A DNA stretch of 64,000 nucleotides from contig NZ_JAJCRR010000003.1 in assembly GCF_020564355.1 (NCBI RefSeq), positions 372,001-436,000 on the forward strand, read 5' to 3'. The stretch comes from Lachnospira pectinoschiza (lineage in GTDB: Bacteria; Bacillota; Clostridia; Lachnospirales; Lachnospiraceae). Under the pieces are notes generated by a model, which saw only the letters and a list, made by a program, of their open reading frames with translations, had not been told where the DNA came from and made no database searches. Every line of letters starts with the position of its first letter. Position 1 is the first letter of the stretch. Below, in pieces: positions 35,431-45,083 of the stretch. The translations under genes and the position numbers were made by a program.

Positions 35431-38400
35431 ATGGCAAGATTAAAAGAATACAATGGTCATTATTGTGAATCAGAATATGAATATGCCTTTATTGGCTTTT
35501 TAGAAGCAGAAGGTTGGAAGTATTCTTCTGGTAATAATATCCGTCGTGTCACAAAAAGAGATGTACTGATTGCTGATGATTTCAAGAAGTTTATAGCAGA
35601 CACCAACCCGGATTTGACAGAAGACGAGGTGACACAGATATATGATAATGTTCGTCTTGTAGGTGCGGAAAGTGATTTTGCCACTTTGCACAAAGTGTAT
35701 GGTTGGATGGTAAATGGTGTTCAGTTTACACAGCAGGATGGGCTGCCAAGAATGATACCACTTATTGATTTTGATAATTGGGATAAGAATATCTTCCGTG
35801 TAGTGAATCAGTTTACAGTAGAATATACAAATAATGGTCAAAAAGAAAATCGCAGACCGGATGTGCTTCTGTTTGTAAATGGTATGCCCTTGTGTGTCGT
35901 TGAACTTAAAAATCCCGCTGATGCAAATGCGACTATTTATGATGCTTGGGAGCAAATTAATATTCGTTATTGGAGGGATATTCCGCATCTTTTACACTAT
36001 TGTCCTTTGGCTTGCATTTCAGATGGTGTGAAAACAAGATTAGGTACAGTGCGTACACCTTACGAGCATTTTTATGCTTGGCGCAGAGTAACTGAAAGAG
36101 ATGCTGTATCCACGCTTCCTTTTGCAGAAACAGAAACTATGATAAAGGGTGTTTATGCACCAGAGCGGTTCTTGGAGATTTTCAGAGATTATATTTATTT
36201 TCAGGATAGTATTTACGATAGTGATGAGGTAGAAATCGTATGCCGATATCCTCAGTTTTTTGCTGCAAGATTACTCAAACAAAGTATTATTAAATCAGTA
36301 GTTGAAAAAAGTGGTAAAGGTGGAACATACTTCGGTGCAACCGGATGCGGTAAAACATATACGATGGCTTTCCTTGCACGTCAGCTTGCGCTTCGTTGTA
36401 TTGATATTCCGGAAATCGGTTCACCAACAATTATATTAATTGTTGACAGAGATGAACTGCAAAAACAAGGTTCAAAGCTTTTTACAAAGAGTAAAGAGTT
36501 TCTTAATCTTGGTGAAGTATCTGTTGTAAAAAACAGAACACAGTTAAGGCAGGAACTTGGTGCAAGACAAAGTGGTGGTTTTTATATTTGCACCATTCAG
36601 AAATTCTGCGACAGAGAAGATGACAAAATCGGACTTATCAATGATAGGCAGAATATTATATGTTTTTCAGATGAGGCTCACAGAACTCAGCTGGAGCACT
36701 CTAAGAAAATTCAGTTTAGTAAGGATGCCGATGAAAATATGAAAGCTATGGTTTCAAAACCATATGCAAAAGTATTGAAGGAAGCATTTCCACATGCTAC
36801 TTTCGTCGGTTTTACCGGAACACCTATTGCGGAAACATATCAGACCTTTGGTGATGAAATTGACCGATATACAATGGATCAGGCAGTTGCAGATGGACTT
36901 ACTGTTTCCATTAAGTATCATCCGCGTATTGCAAAGGTATTGCTTGATAATAAAAAAGTAAAAGAAATTGAGAATTATTATAAAAAATGTGCGGATGATG
37001 GTGCAACATATGAGGATATCGAAGCAAGTAAGAAGGCAATGAGCTCCATGGAAATAATTCTTGGTGAGCCTTCCAGACTTGAGCGTCTTGCTACAGATAT
37101 CCACGACCATTATGTTGCGTCTTGCGCAGGTGATCCGGATAGAATACAAAAAGCAATGGTTGTATGTTCTAATAGAAAGATTGCTTATGCATTATTACAG
37201 AAGTTTAAGGATAAATACCCAGAATGGTTTGAGGAAAAGAAATCACCAGATGGGGTTTCTGTAACGGAAGAGGAACTGAAAGAATTGAAACCAATGCCAT
37301 TTATGGCAATGGTATCCAGTGTTGGCAGTAACGATGAAAAAGATATGTATGATTATCTTGGCGGAGTTAAAAATGATAAGCGTTCAGAAGAATTGGATGC
37401 TGCTTTTAAACAGGAAAAATCAAATTTCAGTATTGTCATTGTTGTAGATATGTGGATTACGGGCTTTGATGTTCCTTGCCTTACATATTTATATAATGAT
37501 AAACCTCTCAAAAAGCATTTGCTGATACAGACAATAAGCCGTGTAAACAGAAAATATCCGGGGAAAGAATATGGTATGGTTATCGACTATATTGGTATTC
37601 GCGACAATATGCGTGAAGCCATGAAGGTATATGGAGGCGATACATCTGTTGCACCGACAGCCGATGATGTAGAGCAGGCTACATCAGTCTTTAGAGAAGA
37701 ACTTGAAGTATTGAAAAACATGTTCACAGGTTATGATTTATCACCATTTTTAAATCCGGAATGTGATCCGATAGAACGATATAGACTTCTTGCAAAAGTA
37801 GCAGAATATGTATTTGTATCAACAGAAGAATTACAGTCGGAAGGAAATAATGGTGTTCAGAAAGTTTCCTTCAAAACCTACTTTTTAAAGACAGTAAAAC
37901 GAATGAGGGCAGCTTTTGATATTTGTCAGCCTTCCGGATATCTTGGAGAAGAAGAATCTGCACTTGCACAATGCTTTATGGCTATAGCAGGTTTTGTTCG
38001 TAAGATGAGCGGAACAAGTGAAGTAGACACTGATACGATGAATCGTGCAGTTTCAAAGATGGTTGAAGAAGCATTAAAATATAATCAGGTGGAAAGTGTT
38101 CTTGAAAGCGGAGAGGAAGAAGATATTTTTTCTCCGGAATATTTTGAAAAATTATCTGATGTCAAAATGCCGGCAACTAAATTGGAACTTCTTGTGAAAA
38201 TGCTCCGTAAACAAATTAAGGAATATGGAAAAGTTAATCAGTTAGCTGCAAAATCATTTCAGGAAATGTTGGAAAAGACGATTGCAGAATATCATGAAAG
38301 ACGTAAACATCTTACTGCTGAAGAAGCCGGTGAGACACAGGAAAAGGCATCAGAGGATATCATTAAGATTGCAACGGAACAGGCTTTAGCTATTCTTCGT

Positions 38401-38877
38401 CAGATGAACGAAAATAGAGAGAGTTTTCGAAAAATTGGCTTAACATTTGAGGAAAAAGCATTCTATGATATTTTGATTTCTCTGCGTGACCAATATAACT
38501 TTGAGTACGGAACAGATAAAGAGGTAGATGGTGTTGCAGTCAATGATAAATGTAAAGCATTAGCTAAGAAGATAAAGGATATTATTGATACAAAATCCTC
38601 ATTTGCTGATTGGCTCAATAATCAGAATGTTCGTAACCAATTAAAACTTGATATAAAAATCTGCTTGGTGAAGAATGGTTATCCACCACAGTATAGTCCG
38701 GAAGTATTCAATAAAGTTATGGAACAGGTGGAGAATTTTGAGGAGTATTCCATAACAGAAGATATAGGAAATGAAGTAGATAATTCTGCAAAGATTTATC
38801 AATATGAGCCAGAGTATAAGGTGATGAAGGTTGCGGAAGATTCGATACATTATGGTGATTCAAAAAATAATCAGTAG
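35431..38877 (+). CDS. hsdR: Type I restriction system endonuclease/translocase
   Basis: A 1148-residue subunit. The N-terminal nuclease domain has R-P-D-V-L-L-F with V-V-E-L-K (PD-(D/E)xK, about residues 145-165). The superfamily 2 motor has Walker A G-A-T-G-C-G-K-T-Y (about 303), D-E-A-H (about 413) and G-F-T-G-T-P-I (about 460). Motif VI is Q-T-I-S-R-V-N-R. A helical C-terminal region of about 300 residues binds the methylase core. It starts 3 nt after hsdS ends and completes an intact hsdMSR set. Unmodified DNA would be translocated and cut. Confidence 0.96.
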   Translation: MARLKEYNGHYCESEYEYAFIGFLEAEGWKYSSGNNIRRVTKRDVLIADDFKKFIADTNPDLTEDEVTQIYDNVRLVGAESDFATLHKVYGWMVNGVQFTQQDGLPRMIPLIDFDNWDKNIFRVVNQFTVEYTNNGQKENRRPDVLLFVNGMPLCVVELKNPADANATIYDAWEQINIRYWRDIPHLLHYCPLACISDGVKTRLGTVRTPYEHFYAWRRVTERDAVSTLPFAETETMIKGVYAPERFLEIFRDYIYFQDSIYDSDEVEIVCRYPQFFAARLLKQSIIKSVVEKSGKGGTYFGATGCGKTYTMAFLARQLALRCIDIPEIGSPTIILIVDRDELQKQGSKLFTKSKEFLNLGEVSVVKNRTQLRQELGARQSGGFYICTIQKFCDREDDKIGLINDRQNIICFSDEAHRTQLEHSKKIQFSKDADENMKAMVSKPYAKVLKEAFPHATFVGFTGTPIAETYQTFGDEIDRYTMDQAVADGLTVSIKYHPRIAKVLLDNKKVKEIENYYKKCADDGATYEDIEASKKAMSSMEIILGEPSRLERLATDIHDHYVASCAGDPDRIQKAMVVCSNRKIAYALLQKFKDKYPEWFEEKKSPDGVSVTEEELKELKPMPFMAMVSSVGSNDEKDMYDYLGGVKNDKRSEELDAAFKQEKSNFSIVIVVDMWITGFDVPCLTYLYNDKPLKKHLLIQTISRVNRKYPGKEYGMVIDYIGIRDNMREAMKVYGGDTSVAPTADDVEQATSVFREELEVLKNMFTGYDLSPFLNPECDPIERYRLLAKVAEYVFVSTEELQSEGNNGVQKVSFKTYFLKTVKRMRAAFDICQPSGYLGEEESALAQCFMAIAGFVRKMSGTSEVDTDTMNRAVSKMVEEALKYNQVESVLESGEEEDIFSPEYFEKLSDVKMPATKLELLVKMLRKQIKEYGKVNQLAAKSFQEMLEKTIAEYHERRKHLTAEEAGETQEKASEDIIKIATEQALAILRQMNENRESFRKIGLTFEEKAFYDILISLRDQYNFEYGTDKEVDGVAVNDKCKALAKKIKDIIDTKSSFADWLNNQNVRNQLKLDIKICLVKNGYPPQYSPEVFNKVMEQVENFEEYSITEDIGNEVDNSAKIYQYEPEYKVMKVAEDSIHYGDSKNNQ

Positions 38878-38890
38878 GGAGGCGTTGAAG

Positions 38891-40387
38891 ATGAAGTACA
38901 TTTTTTTCTATGATGAAACAGAGCATAGTAGAAAGATTAATTATGAAACTGTTACCGCGAATAATTACTATGATAATTTCATAACAGGAATTGTAGGGTG
39001 GAAAGCAGAAGATGATGAATGTATTTCTGACAGATACCTTGCTTTTGAATCGAAGTATGATTATAGAAAAAAAGACGGAGAATTAAAGAGTCAGACTATG
39101 AAAGTAAAAGATTTTAGGCTTGGGTTTGCTTCTCTTAATAATCATACGATTGAGTTATATGAAGACCTTGTATCACTATTTGACGAGAAAATAATTATTT
39201 ATTTCTCTGTGTTTAGCAAAATAGAGTATGTTATTAGCCAGCTGTTTGTAAATTATCATAATTCTATGTTTGTTGATGTTGATTACATGAAATACTCAAT
39301 AATTAAGGCTATCAATGTATATCGACCACAAAATGTGATAGAAGCAATTTATAAAGAGCCACAAATATTTGTTAAAGAACTACGGTCTTTTTTAGAAGAT
39401 AGGATTATTAAAAATCAAGCGAATACTGCTTTGAAAGAGCATGAGAATCAAGCATTTCAGGAAATACTTTTACTGCTTGAGGACACAGAGGTACCCGAAA
39501 CATTAGATTGGTCCTATTTTGCACCTTTTGAAGGATTTAAGAAATTGTTGACAGAGATGAATGTTAATGAATATCAGTTGATGATTGACCGAGAAGGAAA
39601 AGAATCGCATACATTGAATTCTGCAAAGAATGTAGGACTTAAAAATGTCATCGAAGAAGATTCTAAGGATTATATTGGAATCAGAATGGCTGATATGCTT
39701 GCTGGATTGATATCTCGATTGATGCAATCATTGAAGATATCGTTAACTGGAGATTATAAAGATGGGAAAATGAAGAAGACACTTTTAGATTCGGGCTGGT
39801 TTGCATTGAATCAAAGACAGCTTGAGTTGTATAAAAAATTATATCGGGTAATTTGTGAGATTAATGACTATTGGTACAAATCTTTTTCTGGAATTTATTC
39901 GGATGATTTAGTGGCTTTTGTAGCACTTCTTCAATTTATGAATCATTTTTCAGATGCAGATGAGATTCGTAATAGTAAGATAGAAATGCAACCAGAATAT
40001 TACAATGCTTTTGTCTGCGAGAACTTGAACGAACGTTATAAAATAATGAGAAACAAATTACCGATTGATCCTATAGTAGAAGATGGCAAAGATTATTTTT
40101 ATAATCAAAGAGGTGCAAAGGTTTATAAGGATATTAACAAGCAACCCATGTTGCCATTACATAGTGGACAAAATGAGTTTTATGTTCTTTCTGTTGGATT
40201 TTCACAGAATGGAACTCCATTAGTAACAATCTCTGAAAATGATAAGCCTATATGTTATAGGTTGCCAAATGAGTACAGTGATTGGACTATGACTGTTGCT
40301 GGGGTTTCCAGTATGGGTGAAAGATTATTTCCATCAAAAGTGTTATTTTCATTAATTGGTGGAAGGTATTTGGTTGATATTTTATAG
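38891..40387 (+). CDS. DUF3800-like protein, probable RNase H-fold enzyme
   Basis: This 498-residue protein opens with Y-I-F-F-Y-D-E-T-E-H, the typical DUF3800 start in which the aspartate belongs to an RNase H-like active site. It carries I-G-I-R-M-A-D-M-L-A-G at about residue 264, the other conserved DUF3800 block. The last 150 residues (from about 350) are an additional domain I do not recognise. DUF3800 genes often occur in phage-defence islands; their activity is not established here. ATG 38891 has GGAGG 8 nt upstream. It follows hsdR by 13 nt, so it is read with the restriction operon. Confidence 0.72.
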   Translation: MKYIFFYDETEHSRKINYETVTANNYYDNFITGIVGWKAEDDECISDRYLAFESKYDYRKKDGELKSQTMKVKDFRLGFASLNNHTIELYEDLVSLFDEKIIIYFSVFSKIEYVISQLFVNYHNSMFVDVDYMKYSIIKAINVYRPQNVIEAIYKEPQIFVKELRSFLEDRIIKNQANTALKEHENQAFQEILLLLEDTEVPETLDWSYFAPFEGFKKLLTEMNVNEYQLMIDREGKESHTLNSAKNVGLKNVIEEDSKDYIGIRMADMLAGLISRLMQSLKISLTGDYKDGKMKKTLLDSGWFALNQRQLELYKKLYRVICEINDYWYKSFSGIYSDDLVAFVALLQFMNHFSDADEIRNSKIEMQPEYYNAFVCENLNERYKIMRNKLPIDPIVEDGKDYFYNQRGAKVYKDINKQPMLPLHSGQNEFYVLSVGFSQNGTPLVTISENDKPICYRLPNEYSDWTMTVAGVSSMGERLFPSKVLFSLIGGRYLVDIL

Positions 40388-40436
40388 ATTTTAGGCATTT
40401 TAGAAATTTAAATATATAGTTTTGAAAAGTAGGTGA

Positions 40437-41081
40437 ATGATGGAAAAGATTTTTTCGTATAATGTAGATATAGACAAAACAGCATATATGAATTGGAGAA
40501 CCAGACAGCATCAACCCATTCATGATATGATGATTATTGCTGATGGATACATGAAGGCAGCGATAATGCTCGCACAGGACTGTTTGCAGGACAATATGGA
40601 TAAGAAGGCTGATAGTGTGGTTTTCCCAATGTTGTTTTCGGCAAACCATGCAATAGAGTTGTATCTAAAATCTATAAACTGGTCTTTGAATATGTTGCTT
40701 AATGCGAAAGAGTCCTTTTGTGGAGGGCACGATATCAGGCAGATATGGAATACAGTAAAGAAACGTATGATAGGTTTTGAAACCGATAAAGAACAACGAA
40801 AACAATTTAAGGAAATGACCAAAGAGCTGGACGATTATATTTCAGAATTATATGATAAAATCGATAAAGATCATAATGCTAATGCAAAGATGAAAAATAT
40901 GGATTTTTCACGTTACCCGTTTAATGCCGATGACGAATATCATTTTTATATCGAAAATTATGGAAATGAAGTTGTTGATTTAGAGATGTTTGTGGAGATA
41001 TTCAAAAAGATAGGTGATAACTTAAATTGTATTGCTGGATATTATGAAGAAATGGCAACATTTGTTCCTGATTATGATTGA
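40437..41081 (+). CDS. Unknown helical protein, HEPN-like
   Basis: A 214-residue, mostly helical protein. The block F-P-M-L-F-S-A-N-H-A-I-E-L-Y-L-K-S-I followed by G-G-H-D-I-R-Q-I-W resembles HEPN-type proteins (nucleotide-binding or RNase helical bundles), where N-H-A-I-E-L-x-L-K and H-D-I/L are common. A canonical R-x4-6-H RNase motif is not obvious, so nuclease activity cannot be claimed. It is encoded 49 bp after the DUF3800-like gene and 79 bp before the SIR2-Argonaute gene. It might be an accessory of either. Confidence 0.45.
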   Translation: MMEKIFSYNVDIDKTAYMNWRTRQHQPIHDMMIIADGYMKAAIMLAQDCLQDNMDKKADSVVFPMLFSANHAIELYLKSINWSLNMLLNAKESFCGGHDIRQIWNTVKKRMIGFETDKEQRKQFKEMTKELDDYISELYDKIDKDHNANAKMKNMDFSRYPFNADDEYHFYIENYGNEVVDLEMFVEIFKKIGDNLNCIAGYYEEMATFVPDYD

Positions 41082-41160
41082 GAGAAAGCATGGTAATAAG
41101 TTAGGGTACATATCTGTATAAAAGAGTGTTCACTATGTGAAGTAAGGATAGGAGGAAAGC

Positions 41161-44100
41161 ATGAAAGTAATAGACGCTAACACATTTGTAAATAGTTTTA
41201 AAATTAAGCCGGATAAAAGTATGTCTTTCCTCCTGGGAGCGGGAGCATCTGTATCATCTAATATTCCATCAGGTGGGCAAATGGTATGGGATTTTAAAAG
41301 AACGTTGTATTGTACAGACAATAACATTCGGACAAGTTTGTATAGTGATTTGTCTAAGGAGAATGTACAGAAGGAGATACAATCATACTTTGACGGGCGA
41401 GGGGGATACCCGGAATTATGGTCGCCAGAAGAATATTCATTTTATTTTGAAAAGTGTTATCCGTCAAGAAGTGATCGAGAGTATTATATTCGAAATAAAG
41501 TACGAGATATAAAACCGTCATTGGGATATTTATGTATGGGGGAATTGATAGTCAATGGAAAAATAGATTTAGTTTCAACGACTAATTTTGATGATTTAGT
41601 ACAAGCTGGTGTTCATTCAATTAATCCAGGGTTTTCAATTAAAACAATATCATCTGCGGTTAGCAATAGTGTCGGATTTGCGTTGAATGAGGGATTCCCT
41701 AATATAATAAAGTTACATGGAGATTATCTATTTGATAAACTAAAAAACACAGAGTCAGAATTGCAAAAGCTAGAGGATAAAATTGCAGATATTTGGAAGA
41801 CCTCTATAAAACAAAATGGATTAATAGTTATAGGATATGCTGGCAATGATAATTCTGTTATGTCTGTATTGGAAGAATTAATCAATGAAGGCGGTATAAA
41901 GAAAGGGGTATATTGGTGTAAACCAAGAGGCAGTAAACTTAGTATAAGAGCATGCAAATTTATGGAGAACGCATGTAATGTTAATGAACAGTCAGCTGTG
42001 GTTGAAATTGATGGTTTTGATGATCTCATGTATAGTCTATATTTGGCTATGAATTTGGAAAATACCAATATTGATGAATTATGGAAGGGGCATGATAAAA
42101 AACAAGAGATTTTATATGATGCGATAGGAAGGCATACAGCATCAGCAATTACTAATGCATTACCAGCAATACAGTTTCCAAGAAAATGTTATGTATTTAG
42201 TTCAAACATTACCACTTGGAAAGAATTACGGGCAATAACAAATAATTCTTGTGTTGCTATTTTACATAAAGGAAAAGTATGGGCATTAGGTAGCAAAAAC
42301 GGAATTTTAGAGGCTTTTGCAGATAAAAACATTAGTGATATTGAGGAAGTGGATATTCCAATATATATGATGAAATTGGAACATTCGGATGTTATTGGTA
42401 TGTTTTATGAGATTATAGAAAATAATTTGTTAAGCAAAGGCTTGTCTTCATTTGGAAAAAATAAGTACTTTGATAGAAATAGCAGGCGATTAAGAAACGG
42501 TTATTTTGTTTATGATGCAATTAAAATAGCGATGACATTTGTTAAAGATAATGTAGTTATGAATTTATTGCCTACAGTATATGTATTAAAAAGTGACGGA
42601 TCTCAATTAGATAGATTTGCGTATCAGAATATTGTAAACAATGAAATGTCAACACTATATAATAAGCAGATGAATGAAAAGGTAGAAATATGGGTACAGA
42701 AATTATCAACGAACAGGAAATTAATCTTTGAATTAGGAAATGCTATATTGGAGTTTAGTACACAACGAATTCGATTTGCAGGAACAGGCAGCATTGATAA
42801 ATGTTATCAAGCAAAGGAAACTGAACTTGCTTTTGACTATGAAAATGACAGTTGCATTGCAGTCAATCAATTAAAAGGTTTAATTAATTATGGACCATTA
42901 GAATCATATGCTAATCGAAGTGTACGATTAGCAGTGCTGTCGCCTAGAGAATGCGCAGCAGATATATGGAGGCACTTAAATGAACTAAATAAGCACCATG
43001 CAACAACTTTAAAGCAGGATAAGGCATTTTTACCAGAATATATAGGATTTCAAGATGTTTTTAGATGTGGATTGAATATTCCAAATGGAAATGATACCAA
43101 AAGATTTAAGGGTTATTCTTTAAGCGATGCTTTAAAGGCATCTGCTGAAGAGTTTTTTAATGGAATTTGTCGATATATTGATGTGATGGAAAGAGAAAAG
43201 CATGAATTTGATGTTTTGGTAATCTATATTCCAAATCGGTTAAGTAAAATGCGAGAACTGAAAAATGAAAATGTTTATTTTGATTTGCATGACTCACTAA
43301 AAATATATTGTGCAGGAAAAGGTATTGTTACACAGATAATAGAAGAAAGATCAGTCCATACTAATAGTGATATGGCAAAGATTATGTGGGGGCTTTCCAC
43401 GGCTATATATACAAAGGCTGTTGGAAAATTGTGGAAACCAAAGATGACAAGATATGACACGGCGTATATTGGATTAAGTTATGTACAATCAATAAAGAAT
43501 AATGAAAAAATATCAATTGGTTGTAGTCAGTTGTTTGACTCAGAAGGAAATGGGATGGAATTGTACTTGCGTCCGTTAAAAGATCCACAGATTATACAGA
43601 AAAATCCGTATATGAGAAGTGGAGATGCTTGCCGCCTTATGAACAATTTGAAAAGAATTTATGACGAGTCGGTTCCTTTGCATAAACTAAATCGAATTGT
43701 AATACATAAGACAACACATTTCACAAAGGAAGAAATGGAAGGAATAACAAAAGGACTTGCAGGTGTGGATAATATTGAGCTACTGCAAATTCAAGAATTT
43801 TCTGCGTGGCGGGCTATAAGATTTCAGAATGATGTTGCAACACTATTTCCGATTCAAAGAGGAACGGTTATTCCACTTGATAAAGATACATTTTTAATCT
43901 GGACACATGGAAGTGTTCAGCATGATGAATTGGCTGGAAAAAATTTGAATTATTACAAAAATGGTAGAGGAATACCTGCACCATTATTGGTAAAAAGATT
44001 TATGGGAAAATCATCGGCTCTGGAATTGGTCAATGAAATTCTAATGCTTACTAAAATGAATTGGAATAGTGGGGACGGATTATATAAAATATTGCCTGTA

Positions 44101-44190
44101 ACGCTGGATTTTGCTAAGGCATTGTCCCGTGTTGCTAAGCAAGACTTAGTGGTCTATGATAGACCGTATAATTTTAGATATTTTATGTAA
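41161..44190 (+). CDS. Single-chain SIR2-APAZ-Argonaute defence protein (short-pAgo type)
   Basis: A 1009-residue protein. The N-terminal SIR2 domain shows F-L-L-G-A-G-A-S (about residue 23), S-T-T-N-F-D-D-L (about 139), I-K-L-H-G-D-Y (about 183) and V-I-G-Y-A-G-N-D (about 222), the NAD-binding set. About 300-620 is a beta-rich region consistent with APAZ. The C-terminal third matches MID-PIWI: D-V-L-V-I-Y-I-P, then G-I-V-T-Q-I-I with A-V-G-K-L-W, then Y-I-G-L-S-Y where active PIWI proteins have G-x-D. Slicer residues are thus missing, as in short pAgos. Such proteins sense invader nucleic acid by a guide and deplete NAD+. Most SIR2 systems use two chains; here both parts are fused. The ribosome site is GGAGGAAAG. 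Confidence 0.82.
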   Translation: MKVIDANTFVNSFKIKPDKSMSFLLGAGASVSSNIPSGGQMVWDFKRTLYCTDNNIRTSLYSDLSKENVQKEIQSYFDGRGGYPELWSPEEYSFYFEKCYPSRSDREYYIRNKVRDIKPSLGYLCMGELIVNGKIDLVSTTNFDDLVQAGVHSINPGFSIKTISSAVSNSVGFALNEGFPNIIKLHGDYLFDKLKNTESELQKLEDKIADIWKTSIKQNGLIVIGYAGNDNSVMSVLEELINEGGIKKGVYWCKPRGSKLSIRACKFMENACNVNEQSAVVEIDGFDDLMYSLYLAMNLENTNIDELWKGHDKKQEILYDAIGRHTASAITNALPAIQFPRKCYVFSSNITTWKELRAITNNSCVAILHKGKVWALGSKNGILEAFADKNISDIEEVDIPIYMMKLEHSDVIGMFYEIIENNLLSKGLSSFGKNKYFDRNSRRLRNGYFVYDAIKIAMTFVKDNVVMNLLPTVYVLKSDGSQLDRFAYQNIVNNEMSTLYNKQMNEKVEIWVQKLSTNRKLIFELGNAILEFSTQRIRFAGTGSIDKCYQAKETELAFDYENDSCIAVNQLKGLINYGPLESYANRSVRLAVLSPRECAADIWRHLNELNKHHATTLKQDKAFLPEYIGFQDVFRCGLNIPNGNDTKRFKGYSLSDALKASAEEFFNGICRYIDVMEREKHEFDVLVIYIPNRLSKMRELKNENVYFDLHDSLKIYCAGKGIVTQIIEERSVHTNSDMAKIMWGLSTAIYTKAVGKLWKPKMTRYDTAYIGLSYVQSIKNNEKISIGCSQLFDSEGNGMELYLRPLKDPQIIQKNPYMRSGDACRLMNNLKRIYDESVPLHKLNRIVIHKTTHFTKEEMEGITKGLAGVDNIELLQIQEFSAWRAIRFQNDVATLFPIQRGTVIPLDKDTFLIWTHGSVQHDELAGKNLNYYKNGRGIPAPLLVKRFMGKSSALELVNEILMLTKMNWNSGDGLYKILPVTLDFAKALSRVAKQDLVVYDRPYNFRYFM

Positions 44191-44238
44191 GGATTATCAA
44201 TAATCAAGAATGAAATCTGTTTAAAGGAGTGGCATCGA

Positions 44239-44691
44239 ATGATTAATATATATACAGAAAAAAAAGAGTCAAAAGATTGGATTCTTCAAAATGACTTGTA
44301 TTTCAATTTGAATACATGTAATGAAGAAATGTCTGAAAATGAAATAAACCTCATTCGGCAAGTGGATGAGGCAAAACTGACACCAGATAAGCACATTGAA
44401 ACAAAATATGGATTGGGCACAATACGTAATTTGTCATCTGGATGTAAGACATTACTCAATATAGTAAAGCATCCTGATAAGGTGGTGTGCGTAGAGGAAT
44501 GTGGTCCAAATGTATTAAAATTTATATTTGCGATGGATGATATAAAGATATATATGTCACGCCCCACACTTGCAGAGATTCCGGATAATGTAGAAATCAG
44601 GTTTAATGATAAAGATATAGTAACCGGTAATTCAGGATACAATGCTTGGTGGAGTAAAGAGTATGAAAGGAGAGAAGCGGATGATCTATAA
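44239..44691 (+). CDS. DUF4869-like protein of unknown function
   Basis: This 150-residue acidic protein begins I-N-I-Y-T-E-K-K and has a central S-S-G-C-K-T-L-L-N-I motif. The later V-E-E-C-G-P-N-V-L-K-F-I segment, with alternating strands, resembles what I remember of DUF4869 (a small protein found beside mobile genes in gut Firmicutes). No catalytic residues can be proposed. It is translationally coupled to the next gene by an 11-nt overlap, which points to a physical or functional partnership with the P-loop protein. AAAGGAGTG precedes the start. Confidence 0.5.
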   Translation: MINIYTEKKESKDWILQNDLYFNLNTCNEEMSENEINLIRQVDEAKLTPDKHIETKYGLGTIRNLSSGCKTLLNIVKHPDKVVCVEECGPNVLKFIFAMDDIKIYMSRPTLAEIPDNVEIRFNDKDIVTGNSGYNAWWSKEYERREADDL

Positions 44692-45082
44692 GAATATTAC
44701 ATTTAAAGCGGATCCGTTTTCATACGATTTGATGTTTGATGACAGAATAACTCTCGTTGGTGGAGATAGTGGCACAGGTAAAACTGTTCTGTATGAAATG
44801 TTAGAAGATTTAAGACTTACCGACCAATATAAAGCAATTAAACTGTTCAATTACAAATCAGATAATCTTTTAGAGGCAGTTAAACAGTGTAAGGACAATT
44901 TTATCGTGATTGATAATGCGGATATTTTGATTAATGATGAAATCAGAAGATTCATTAATTTTGAATTTTCCAATCAATATATGCTTTTTTTGAGAAATTG
45001 TGATGGGCTCAATGTATCGGATAAGAGCTTTAAAGTGTTGAAACTTGAAGATAACAGGATAACACTAGAAGAGGAGTTGTGA
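44681..45082 (+). CDS. Small P-loop NTPase of the DUF4869-like cassette
   Basis: A protein of about 133 residues made almost entirely of a P-loop core. Walker A is G-G-D-S-G-T-G-K-T-V-L (about residue 27) and Walker B is F-I-V-I-D-N-A-D-I-L (about residue 75). It lacks a signature motif, arginine finger or C-terminal lid, so it is shorter than ordinary AAA+ or ABC ATPases. ATG 44681 has AAAGGAGAG 7 nt before it; earlier in-frame ATGs have no site. Its stop is 1 nt before the next start. It might be the regulatory NTPase of the neighbouring proteins. Confidence 0.6.
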   Translation: MIYKNITFKADPFSYDLMFDDRITLVGGDSGTGKTVLYEMLEDLRLTDQYKAIKLFNYKSDNLLEAVKQCKDNFIVIDNADILINDEIRRFINFEFSNQYMLFLRNCDGLNVSDKSFKVLKLEDNRITLEEEL

Positions 45083-45083
45083 T

